From RPQJ01 sp963754125 (GTDB lineage Bacteria; Pseudomonadota; Gammaproteobacteria; Steroidobacterales; Steroidobacteraceae): 64,000 nucleotides of DNA. A program made the position numbers and the translations under genes. The notes beneath the pieces were generated by a model. It was not told the origin of the DNA. It searched no databases and was given only the letters and a program-made list of their open reading frames with translations. Below are positions 47,841-55,880 of this stretch, piece after piece. Numbering within the stretch: the first letter of the stretch is position 1; each line of letters begins with the position of its first letter. Location: the NCBI GenBank assembly GCA_963754125.1, contig CAVWEX010000001.1, positions 868,001 to 932,000 of the forward strand, given 5' to 3'.

Positions 47841-47864
47841 AACGCCGCGACCACGGGCAGGGAC

Positions 47865-48971
47865 ATGAGCACGAAGAAGCGAGTGCGGGCGAAGCCCGCG
47901 GACCAGCCGGGCCGGGATGCGGCACGGCTGCCGAAGACCCCGCGCGACGGTCGCGGCGTGACCATCAACGACATCGCCCGAATCGCCGGCGTGTCGAAAA
48001 AGACCGTGTCACGGGTACTCAACCACTCGCCACTCGTGCACGAGGACACCCGCGCCCGGATCCAGGCCGTCATGGACCGTTACCGTTACGTCCCGGATCC
48101 GCAGGCCCGCGGGCTCGCGTTCCGCCGCTCTTTCCTGATCGGCCTCGTCTACGACAATCCCAACGCGCAGTACATCGTGAACATGATGGAGGGCGCGCTC
48201 GACGGCCTGCGGGGCTCCGACTACGAACTGGTCGTGCATCCCTGCGATCGTCACAGCACCGACTTCCTCGCGGGCGTCCGTCGCTTCGTCGACCGCCAGA
48301 AGCTGCGCGGCGTCATCCTGCTGCCGCCGATCTCCGAGAACGAGCAGCTGGTCGAGACGCTGAAGGAATCCGGGATGGCGTACGTCCGGGTCTCCTACGC
48401 GATGCTCGACGAGCCTGCGCGAATGATGGTGTCGAACGATCGCCAGGCCGTCGCGGAGGTCGCGAGCTATCTGCAGTCGCTGGGGCACCAGCGCATCGGC
48501 TACATCACGGGCCCACGCGGATTCATGTCGACGCGGGAGCGCCGCGAGGGATTCGCGGAAGCCCTCGAGCGACGTGGCCTCACGTTGCCGGACGAGCTCA
48601 TCGTCGAAGGCGGCTATACCTACGAGTCGGGCTTCGCGGGTGGCGAGAACCTGTTGTCGCGGCCGGAGCGACCCACCGCAATCTTTGCGAGCAACGACGA
48701 GATGGCGGCCGGCGTTTACCGGGCCGCCCACAGTCGCGGACTGGCGATTCCCCGCGACCTCTCCGTCGTCGGCTTCGACGACGGCCCGATCGCCGCACGC
48801 CTGATGCCACCGCTCACGACCGTCAGGCTGCCGATCCGCGACATCGGCCGGCTGGCCGCCCGCAAACTCATCGCGGCGCCGTCCCAGACGACGGATGAGG
48901 CCAGCGCGACGGACTCGCTCGTGGTACCCCACCTCGTCATCCGGGACTCCTGCCAGCCGCCAGGCCACTGA
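47865..48971 (+). CDS. LacI-family transcriptional regulator of the uronate locus
   Basis: The 368-residue product has a basic 30-residue leader, the LacI helix-turn-helix and hinge (VTINDIARIAGVSKKTVSRV from about residue 32) and a periplasmic-binding-type sensor domain with IFASNDEMAAGVYRAA and DLSVVGFDDGPIAARLMPPL. It sits amid the uronate genes and its own promoter region holds operator D; the five TGACACCGGT sites have the central CpG palindrome typical of this family. Effector is probably a pathway intermediate such as KDG or a uronate (inference). Confidence 0.9.
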   Translation: MSTKKRVRAKPADQPGRDAARLPKTPRDGRGVTINDIARIAGVSKKTVSRVLNHSPLVHEDTRARIQAVMDRYRYVPDPQARGLAFRRSFLIGLVYDNPNAQYIVNMMEGALDGLRGSDYELVVHPCDRHSTDFLAGVRRFVDRQKLRGVILLPPISENEQLVETLKESGMAYVRVSYAMLDEPARMMVSNDRQAVAEVASYLQSLGHQRIGYITGPRGFMSTRERREGFAEALERRGLTLPDELIVEGGYTYESGFAGGENLLSRPERPTAIFASNDEMAAGVYRAAHSRGLAIPRDLSVVGFDDGPIAARLMPPLTTVRLPIRDIGRLAARKLIAAPSQTTDEASATDSLVVPHLVIRDSCQPPGH

Positions 48972-49033
48972 GCCGCGCCTGCCCGGGCCCCCACCCGCGA
49001 CCATCCGGCCCCGGGCGCCGTTCGGCAGCCTGA

Positions 49034-49049
49034 ATGACACCGGTTACCA
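49034..49049. promoter_or_regulatory. LacI-type operator E, upstream of uxaC-kduI-kduD
   Basis: ATGACACCGGTTACCA with the shared core TGACACCGGT, just upstream of a TATGAT -10-like hexamer (49069 region) and about 100 bases before the uxaC ATG. Confidence 0.82.
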
Positions 49050-49146
49050 AATCTGCCCGCGACTGGCTATGATGTGGCGGACCCGGCCCGCAGCCACGCG
49101 CGGAGCCGGCCCCGTCACCGCATGGCGCAGCGAGGAACACGAGCGC

Positions 49147-50565
49147 ATGTCCCAGCCGCTCACGTTGCACGAGGACCGGATCCTGCCCGCCGACCCGGGC
49201 GTGCGCGCGATCGCGCGCCGGATCTACGCCGGGATCCGCGACCTGCCGATCATCAGCCCGCACGGGCACACCGACCCGTCATGGTTCGCGCTCGACGAGC
49301 CGTTCGCGGATGCCGCCAGCCTGCTGCTCACGCCCGACCACTACCTCTACCGCATGCTCTACAGCCAGGGCGTGCCGCTCGAATCAGTGGGCATCCCGGG
49401 CGCCGGCGAGGGGCGCGAGGTCGCCGTGCCACGGGAGGCGTGGCGGACGTTCGCGTCGCACTACCACCTCTTCCGGGGCACCCCTTCCGCCAACTGGCTC
49501 GAGCACGTGTTCGTCGAGGTCTTCGGACTGTCGGAGCGGCTGGCGCCGGAGACAGCCGATGCCTGCTTCGATCACATCGGCGCGTGCCTGGCGCGCCCCG
49601 AATTCCGTCCCAGGGCCCTGTTCGAGCGCTTCAACATCGAGGTGCTGACCACCACCGAGTCGCCGCTCGACCGGCTCGAACATCATCGGGCCCTCGCCGA
49701 GAGCGGCTGGCGAGGCCGCGTGCTCACGGCGTACCGGCCGGATCCGGTGGTCGATCCCGAGTTCCCCGGGTTCCGCGATGCGGTCGTCGAACTGGGCAGC
49801 CTGACGGGCGAGGACACCGAATCGTGGGACGGCTACCTCGCGGCCCACCGTCGTCGACGCGAATTCTTCCGGCGCCACGGGGCCACTTCGACCGATCACG
49901 GCCATCCGACGGCACGCACCGCGGACCTGTCACGCCGGGAAGCCGAGGCCCTGTTCCGCAGCGTGCTCGACCCGTACGTATCGCCGGCGGACGCCGAGAC
50001 GTTCCGCGCGCAGATGCTCACCGAGATGGCGACGATGAGCCTCGACGACGGCCTGGTGATGCAGATCCACCCGGGCTCGTTCCGCAACCACAATGCGCAG
50101 CTGCACCGGCAGTTCGGACGCGATCGCGGTTCCGACATCCCGGCGGCCACCGACTACGTGCACGCGCTGAAGCCGCTGCTGGATCGCCACGGCAACGAGG
50201 CGTCGCTGTCGCTCATCGTGTTCACGCTCGACGAGAGCGCCTACAGCCGCGAGCTGGCGCCGCTCGCCGGCCACTATCCGGCGCTCAGGCTCGGCCCCGC
50301 CTGGTGGTTCCACGACAGTCCGAACGGACTCCTGCGCTTCCGCGAGCAGACCTCCGAGACGGCGGGCTTCTACAACACCGTCGGGTTCAACGACGACACG
50401 CGCGCCTTCCTGTCCATCCCGGCCCGGCACGACGTCGCGCGCCGCGTGGATGCCGGCTACCTCGCGCGGCTCGTCGCCGAGCACCGGCTCCACGAGGACG
50501 AGGCGCACGAACTGGCCGTGGACCTCGCCTACCGCCTGCCCAAGCTTGCCTACCGGCTCGACTGA
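49147..50565 (+). CDS. uxaC: UxaC, uronate isomerase
   Basis: Isomerises galacturonate to tagaturonate and glucuronate to fructuronate. The 472-residue product is an amidohydrolase-fold protein with the metal motif SPHGHTDPSWFA near residue 36 (HGH variant of the HxH motif), LTTTESPLDRLEHH, VMQIHPGSFRNHN and a C-terminal FHDSPNGLLRFREQ with ETAGFYNTVGFNDDTRAF. The ATG at 49147 fits the family N-terminus. Confidence 0.93.
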   Translation: MSQPLTLHEDRILPADPGVRAIARRIYAGIRDLPIISPHGHTDPSWFALDEPFADAASLLLTPDHYLYRMLYSQGVPLESVGIPGAGEGREVAVPREAWRTFASHYHLFRGTPSANWLEHVFVEVFGLSERLAPETADACFDHIGACLARPEFRPRALFERFNIEVLTTTESPLDRLEHHRALAESGWRGRVLTAYRPDPVVDPEFPGFRDAVVELGSLTGEDTESWDGYLAAHRRRREFFRRHGATSTDHGHPTARTADLSRREAEALFRSVLDPYVSPADAETFRAQMLTEMATMSLDDGLVMQIHPGSFRNHNAQLHRQFGRDRGSDIPAATDYVHALKPLLDRHGNEASLSLIVFTLDESAYSRELAPLAGHYPALRLGPAWWFHDSPNGLLRFREQTSETAGFYNTVGFNDDTRAFLSIPARHDVARRVDAGYLARLVAEHRLHEDEAHELAVDLAYRLPKLAYRLD

Positions 50566-50589
50566 GCCCGCCCGATACGGAGAACGCCC

Positions 50590-51426
50590 ATGCGAATCGA
50601 CAAGCGCCACGCCACGCATCCCGACCAGGTGACCGGCATGTCCGCCGAGCGGATGCGCGCCTATTACCTCGTGGACCGGTTCTTCGAACCCGGCACCATC
50701 GCCCTCACCCACAGCCACGTCGAGCGCATGATCGTCGGCGGCGCGATGCCCGCGGACGCACCGCTCACGCTCGAGACCTGCGCCGAGCTCGCGACCGGTC
50801 CGCTGCTCGCGATGCGAGAGCTCGGGATCATCAACATCGGCGGACCCGGCCGCGTCCGCGTGGACGATGCGGATTACGAAATGGCGCCGCGCGACGGGCT
50901 GTACGTCGCCATGGGCACCGGAAAGGTCGCGTTCTCATCGACCGACACCGCGAACCCTGCGAAGTACTACCTCGTGAGCACGCCGGCGCATGCGCGGTTC
51001 GAGACGACGCGGATCCCGATCGATCGCGCCAAGCCGATGCCGATGGGATCGCCGGCGACCTCGAACGAACGCGTGATCTACAAGTACGTGGACCCGGAAG
51101 TCTGCCGCTCGGCACAGCTGCTGCTCGGCCTCACCTCCCTCAAGGAAGGCAGCGTCTGGAACACCATGCCCTGCCACCGGCACGAGCGCCGCTCCGAGAC
51201 CTACTTCTACTTCGACATGAGGCCCGACGCACGCGTGTTCCACTTCATGGGCGAGCCCCAGGAGACGCGTCACATCGTGGTCGCGAACGAGCAGGCGGTG
51301 ATCTCGCCGCCGTGGTCCATCCACACCGGCTGCGGCACCGCGAGCTACTCGTTCATCTGGGCCATGGGCGGCGAGAACATCGACTACCGCGACATGGCGG
51401 GCGTCCCGATGGACGCGCTGCGATGA
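50590..51426 (+). CDS. kduI: KduI, 5-dehydro-4-deoxy-D-glucuronate isomerase
   Basis: Converts 4-deoxy-5-keto-uronate, formed from unsaturated galacturonate, to 2,5-diketo-3-deoxygluconate. The 278-residue cupin has the zinc-site pattern PCHRHERRSETYFYF near residue 195 and a later His in PPWSIHTGCGTASYSFIW near residue 245. N-terminus RIDKRHATHPDQVTGM is typical. Overlaps kduD by four bases. Confidence 0.96.
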   Translation: MRIDKRHATHPDQVTGMSAERMRAYYLVDRFFEPGTIALTHSHVERMIVGGAMPADAPLTLETCAELATGPLLAMRELGIINIGGPGRVRVDDADYEMAPRDGLYVAMGTGKVAFSSTDTANPAKYYLVSTPAHARFETTRIPIDRAKPMPMGSPATSNERVIYKYVDPEVCRSAQLLLGLTSLKEGSVWNTMPCHRHERRSETYFYFDMRPDARVFHFMGEPQETRHIVVANEQAVISPPWSIHTGCGTASYSFIWAMGGENIDYRDMAGVPMDALR

Positions 51427-52191
51427 GCGCTCCCCTGCAGGCCTTTTCGCTCGAGGGACGCGTGGCGCTGGTGACCGGTGCGACGACCGGCCTCGGCGCG
51501 GGCATGGCCGATCGGCCTCGCGGCCGCCGGCGCCGACGTCGTCTCGATCGGCCCGGGCAATCCCGCGGAGACCGCCGCGGCGGTGCGGGGTCACGGCCGT
51601 CGCCTGCACTCGATCGAGGCGACCCTCGGCAAGGGCGCGGATTACCGCGCGATCGTCGCGGAGGCCGTAAGGACGCTGGGCCGCGCAGACATCCTGGTGA
51701 ACAACGCAGGCATCATCCGCCGCGCCGACGCCACCGAGTTCTCGGAGCAGGACTGGGACGACGTCATCGACGTGAACCTGAAGGCCTGCTTCTTCATGTC
51801 GCAGGCGTTCGCGCGCCACGTGCTTGCCGCCGGCCACCGCGGCAAGATCATCAACGTCGCCTCGATGCTGTCGTTCCAGGGCGGCATCCGCGTTGCGTCC
51901 TACACCGCGAGCAAGAGCGGCGTGGCCGGGCTGACCCGACTGCTGGCGAACGAGTGGGCGGCACGCGGTATCAACGTGAACGCGATCGCGCCCGGCTACT
52001 TCGCCACGGCCAACACCGAGGCACTGCGCGCCGACGCAGATCGCAGCCGCGACATCCTCGCGCGCATTCCGGCCGGGCGCTGGGGCGAGCCTTCCGACCT
52101 GGCGGGCGCGGCAGTGTTCCTCGCCTCGGACGCCGCGGACTACATGCACGGCGCCATCGTGCCGGTCGACGGCGGCTGGCTGACCCGCTAG
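51423..52191 (+). CDS. kduD: KduD, 2-dehydro-3-deoxy-D-gluconate 5-dehydrogenase (one-base frameshift)
   Basis: NAD-dependent short-chain dehydrogenase that reduces 2,5-diketo-3-deoxygluconate to KDG. N-terminal frame: SAPLQAFSLEGRVALVTG with the cofactor loop GATTGLGAGM. The frame then shifts by +1 near 51511 and continues IGLAAAGADVV, NNAGIIRR, the catalytic SMLSFQGGIRVASYTASKSG (Ser, Tyr, Lys) and PVDGGWLTR. Corrected length is about 255 residues. Last gene of uxaC-kduI-kduD. Confidence 0.9.
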
Positions 52192-52225
52192 GCGACCGTC
52201 GCAGCGGCCGGCACTGCGCGCGAGC

Positions 52226-53656
52226 TCAGGCCTCGACGCGCAGAACCTTCATGGTATTGGTGCCGCCCGACACGCCCGACAGCTCGCCGAGCGTCAGGAT
52301 CAGCTCGTCGCCAGGCTTCACGTGGCCGCGATCCAGCAGCTCCTTCGAGATCGCGCGATAGAGGCTCGCAGGGTCGGTGTGGGTGATGTCGAAGGGGATC
52401 GGGTGCACGCCGCGATACAGCGCCACGCGCCGCTGCGTGCGCTCGTGCCGGGTGAAGGCGAAGATCGGGATGTCCGCCCGGATGCGGGACATCCACAGCG
52501 GCGTCGAGCCCGACTCGGTGAGCGCGACGATCGCCTCGACGTCCATGTGGTTCGCGGTGAACATGACGGCATGGGCAATGGCCTGGGCGAACTGTTCGAC
52601 CTTGCCCTCGAACCGGTCGCGCCCGCGCTCGCGCGCAAAAAGGTACTTCTCTGCGCCCTCGATCACCTCGGCCATGGCCTCGACCGCGCGGGCAGGGTAC
52701 TTGCCGACCGCGGACTCGCCCGAGAGCATGACCGCGTCACTGCCGTCCAGCACCGCGTTTGCCACGTCCGACACCTCGGCGCGGGTGGGCACCGGGCTGT
52801 GGATCATGGACTCCATCATCTGCGTCGCCGTGATCGTGACGCGATCGAGCCTGCGCGCAACGTGCAGGATGTGCTTCTGCAACCCGGTGAGCTGCGCATA
52901 GCCCACCTCCACGCCGAGGTCGCCGCGCGCCACCATGACTGCGTCGCTCGCCCTGACGATCTCCTCGAGCCGCGGGATCGCCTCGCTGCGCTCGATCTTG
53001 GCGACGATGCGCGCATCGCTGCCGGCCGCCACGAGCAGCGCCCGGGCCTCCTCGACGTCCTCCGCCTGGCGCACGAACGACACCGCGAGGTAGTCCACCT
53101 CGAGCTCGGCCGCGAGGCGCACGTCCTCGCGGTCCTTGTCGGTCAGCGCCTTCGCCGACAGCCCGCCGCCGCGACGGTTGATGCCCTTGTGGTCCGTCAG
53201 CTCGCCGCCGATGCTGACCACGCACTCGACGCGCCCATCCGCGATGGATACGACCCGCAGCTCGACCTGCCCGTCGCCGAGAATCAGCTCGTCACCGGGA
53301 TGCACGTCCGATGCGAGGTCGGCGTAGGTGATACCGACGCCGCGGTCGGTGCCCTCGTGCGCGTCCATCGCCGGGTCGAGCGTGAACGGCTCGCCCTCGG
53401 TCAGGACTGCGAGGCCGCCCGCGAAGCGCTCGATGCGGATCTTCGGCCCCTGCAGGTCGCCGAGCACGGCGACGTGCTTGCCGACCGCTTTCGCCGTGCG
53501 GCGCAGGGCCTCGACGCGGCGGCGATGGTCCGCCGGCTCGCCGTGCGAGAAGTTCACCCGCACGACGTCCGTCCCGCGGCGGATGACGTCCTCGAGCACC
53601 CCCGGTGCGTCGGTGGCCGGACCGAGGGTCGCGACGATCTTCGTGCGGCGAAGCAC
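52226..53656 (-). CDS. pyk: Pyruvate kinase
   Basis: Makes ATP and pyruvate from PEP. The 476-residue product has RRTKIVATLGPAT at the N-terminus, VNFSHG, GDLQGPKIRI, the catalytic KIERSEAI and VMVARGDLGVEVGY, then TQMMESMI and SGESAVGKYP. The GTG at 53656 fits the family N-terminus; a longer in-frame reading would overlap pgk. Last gene of tkt-gap-pgk-pyk. Confidence 0.95.
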   Translation of the reverse strand: MLRRTKIVATLGPATDAPGVLEDVIRRGTDVVRVNFSHGEPADHRRRVEALRRTAKAVGKHVAVLGDLQGPKIRIERFAGGLAVLTEGEPFTLDPAMDAHEGTDRGVGITYADLASDVHPGDELILGDGQVELRVVSIADGRVECVVSIGGELTDHKGINRRGGGLSAKALTDKDREDVRLAAELEVDYLAVSFVRQAEDVEEARALLVAAGSDARIVAKIERSEAIPRLEEIVRASDAVMVARGDLGVEVGYAQLTGLQKHILHVARRLDRVTITATQMMESMIHSPVPTRAEVSDVANAVLDGSDAVMLSGESAVGKYPARAVEAMAEVIEGAEKYLFARERGRDRFEGKVEQFAQAIAHAVMFTANHMDVEAIVALTESGSTPLWMSRIRADIPIFAFTRHERTQRRVALYRGVHPIPFDITHTDPASLYRAISKELLDRGHVKPGDELILTLGELSGVSGGTNTMKVLRVEA

Positions 53657-53660
53657 GCGG

Positions 53661-54842
53661 TCAGCCGGCCGCGCGGGCTTCGAGCATCTCGACCGCCGGC
53701 AGCTTCTTGCCCTCGAGGAACTCGAGGAAGGCGCCACCCGCCGTCGAGATGTAGGAGATGTCCTGCCCCACGCCGTACTTCTCGATCGCGGCGATGGTGT
53801 CGCCGCCGCCCGCCATCGAGAACGCCGGGCTGTGCGCGACCGCCAGTGCGATCGTGCGCGTGCCCTCGCCGAACTGGTCGAACTCGAACACCCCCACCGG
53901 GCCGTTCCACACGATGCTGCCCGCGCCCTTGAGCGAGGCGGCGAAACGCTCGGCGGAGTCGGGACCGATATCGAGGATCATCTCGTCGGGCGCCACCTCC
54001 GCGACCGGCTTGACGTCCGCCTCGGCCTTGTCCGAGAACTCCTTCGCCACGACCACGTCGGTCGGCAGCGGGATCTCGGCGCCGCCCGCGTGCGAGCGCT
54101 CGAGCAGTCCCTTGGCGATGTCGATCATTTCCGCCTCGTGCAGCGACTTGCCGACGGGCAAGCCGGCCGCGGCGAGGAAGGTGTTGGCGATGCCGCCGCC
54201 GACGATCAGCTTGTCCACCTTGCCGAGCAGGTTCTCGAGCACCGTGAGCTTGGTCGAGACCTTCGAGCCGCCGACGATGGCGATGAGCGGCCGCTTCGGG
54301 TTGAGGAGCGCCTGCTCGAGCGCCTCGAGCTCGTTCACGAGCAGGATGCCGGCGCAGGCCACGGGCGCGAACCGGCCCACGCCGTGGGTGCTGGCCTCGG
54401 CGCGATGCGCGGTGGCGAAGGCGTCCATCACGTAGACGTCGCAGAGCGCCGCCATCTGCTGAGCGAGCTCGTCCTTGTTCTTCTTCTCGCCCTTGTTGAA
54501 GCGGACGTTCTCGAGCAGCACCACTTCACCCGGTTCGCAGGCGACACCGCCCAGCCAGTCGCGCTCGAAGCGCACCTTCGACCCGAGCAACTCGGAGAGC
54601 CGCGACGCAACGGGTGCCAGCGAGTGCTCCTCGTTGTACACGCCCTCCTCCGGCCGCCCGAGGTGCGACATCAGCATCACCCGTGCCCCGGCCGCCTTGG
54701 CGGCCTGGATGGTCGGCAGCGAGGCGCGTATTCGCGCGTCGCTGGTCACGACGCCGTTCTTCACCGGCACGTTGAGGTCCTCGCGGATGAGGACGCGCTT
54801 GCCCTTCAGGTCGAGGTCGGTCATGCGGACGACGCGGACCAT
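53661..54842 (-). CDS. pgk: Phosphoglycerate kinase
   Basis: Transfers phosphate from 1,3-bisphosphoglycerate to ADP. The 393-residue product has RVLIREDLNVPVKNG, MSHLGRPEEGVYNEEHSLAP, VLLENVRFNKGEKKN, AIVGGSKVSTKL and the nucleotide-binding FSMAGGGDTIAAI. Starts with MVRVVRMTDLDLKG; the second Met (seven codons in) is an alternative start. Nine bases downstream of gap. Confidence 0.97.
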   Translation of the reverse strand: MVRVVRMTDLDLKGKRVLIREDLNVPVKNGVVTSDARIRASLPTIQAAKAAGARVMLMSHLGRPEEGVYNEEHSLAPVASRLSELLGSKVRFERDWLGGVACEPGEVVLLENVRFNKGEKKNKDELAQQMAALCDVYVMDAFATAHRAEASTHGVGRFAPVACAGILLVNELEALEQALLNPKRPLIAIVGGSKVSTKLTVLENLLGKVDKLIVGGGIANTFLAAAGLPVGKSLHEAEMIDIAKGLLERSHAGGAEIPLPTDVVVAKEFSDKAEADVKPVAEVAPDEMILDIGPDSAERFAASLKGAGSIVWNGPVGVFEFDQFGEGTRTIALAVAHSPAFSMAGGGDTIAAIEKYGVGQDISYISTAGGAFLEFLEGKKLPAVEMLEARAAG

Positions 54843-54851
54843 GATTCACTC

Positions 54852-55850
54852 CTACTTTGCGATGACGCGGGCCATCTCGAGCACCTTGCACGAATAGCCC
54901 CACTCGTTGTCGTACCAGGCCACGACCTTGACGAACGTGTCGTCGAGGGCGAGGCCGGCGTCCTTGTCGAACACCGAGGTGCAGCTCTCGCCGCGGAAGT
55001 CGGTCGCGACCACCTTCTCCTCCGTGTAGCCGAGCACGCCCTTCATCGGGCCCTCGGAGGCAGCCTTCATCGCCGCGCAGATCTCGTCGTACTTCGCCGG
55101 CTTGACGAGTTCGACGGTGAGGTCCACCACCGACACGTCGGAGGTGGGTACCCGGAACGCCATGCCCGTGAGCTTCTTGTTGAGCTCCGGGATGACCTTG
55201 CCGACAGCCTTCGCGGCGCCCGTCGACGAGGGGATGATGTTCTCGAGGATGCCGCGGCCGCCGCGCCAGTCCTTGTTCGAGGGACCGTCGACCGTCTTCT
55301 GCGTCGCCGTCGCGGCGTGCACGGTCGTCATCAGGCCGCGCTTGATGCCCCAGGTGTCGTTCAGCACCTTGGCCACCGGCGCGAGGCAGTTGGTCGTGCA
55401 GGACGCGTTCGAGATGATCGCCTGGCCGGCGTAGCTCTTGTCGTTCACGCCGAACACGAACATCGGCGTGTCGTCCTTCGACGGCGCCGAGAGAATGACC
55501 TTCTTCGCGCCCGCGGCGAGGTGCTTCTCGGCGGTTTCCTTGGTGAGGAACAGGCCGGTGGATTCGACCACGACATCGGCGCCGATCTCGCCCCACTTGA
55601 GCTCGGCCGGGTCCTTCACCGCGGTCAGGCGGATCTTGCGGCCGTTCACCACGAGCGTGTGGCCCTCGACCGACACGTCGCCCTTGAAGCGGCCGTGCAC
55701 CGAGTCGAACTTCAGCATGTAGGCGAGGTACTCGGGCTCGAGCAGGTCGTTGATGCCGACGATCTCGATGTCCGCGAAATCGCGCGCGGCCGCGCGGAAC
55801 ACCATGCGCCCGATGCGCCCGAATCCGTTGATGCCGACCTTGATAGTCAT
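54852..55850 (-). CDS. gap: Glyceraldehyde-3-phosphate dehydrogenase
   Basis: Oxidative phosphorylation of glyceraldehyde 3-phosphate, the product Eda also releases. The 332-residue product has the NAD-binding GINGFGRIGRMVFRA, the catalytic Cys in SNASCTTNCLAPV near residue 152, and the C-terminal WYDNEWGYSCKV. Frame intact. Confidence 0.97.
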   Translation of the reverse strand: MTIKVGINGFGRIGRMVFRAAARDFADIEIVGINDLLEPEYLAYMLKFDSVHGRFKGDVSVEGHTLVVNGRKIRLTAVKDPAELKWGEIGADVVVESTGLFLTKETAEKHLAAGAKKVILSAPSKDDTPMFVFGVNDKSYAGQAIISNASCTTNCLAPVAKVLNDTWGIKRGLMTTVHAATATQKTVDGPSNKDWRGGRGILENIIPSSTGAAKAVGKVIPELNKKLTGMAFRVPTSDVSVVDLTVELVKPAKYDEICAAMKAASEGPMKGVLGYTEEKVVATDFRGESCTSVFDKDAGLALDDTFVKVVAWYDNEWGYSCKVLEMARVIAK

Positions 55851-55880
55851 GGGGTGATCTCCAGGAAATGAGGCGGAGGG

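Noticed and set aside
49074..52361. A 1095-codon open frame across uxaC, kduI and kduD.
   Set aside because: Only its short stretch before 51511 is real (the N-terminus of kduD); the rest is a shadow frame of three conserved genes.
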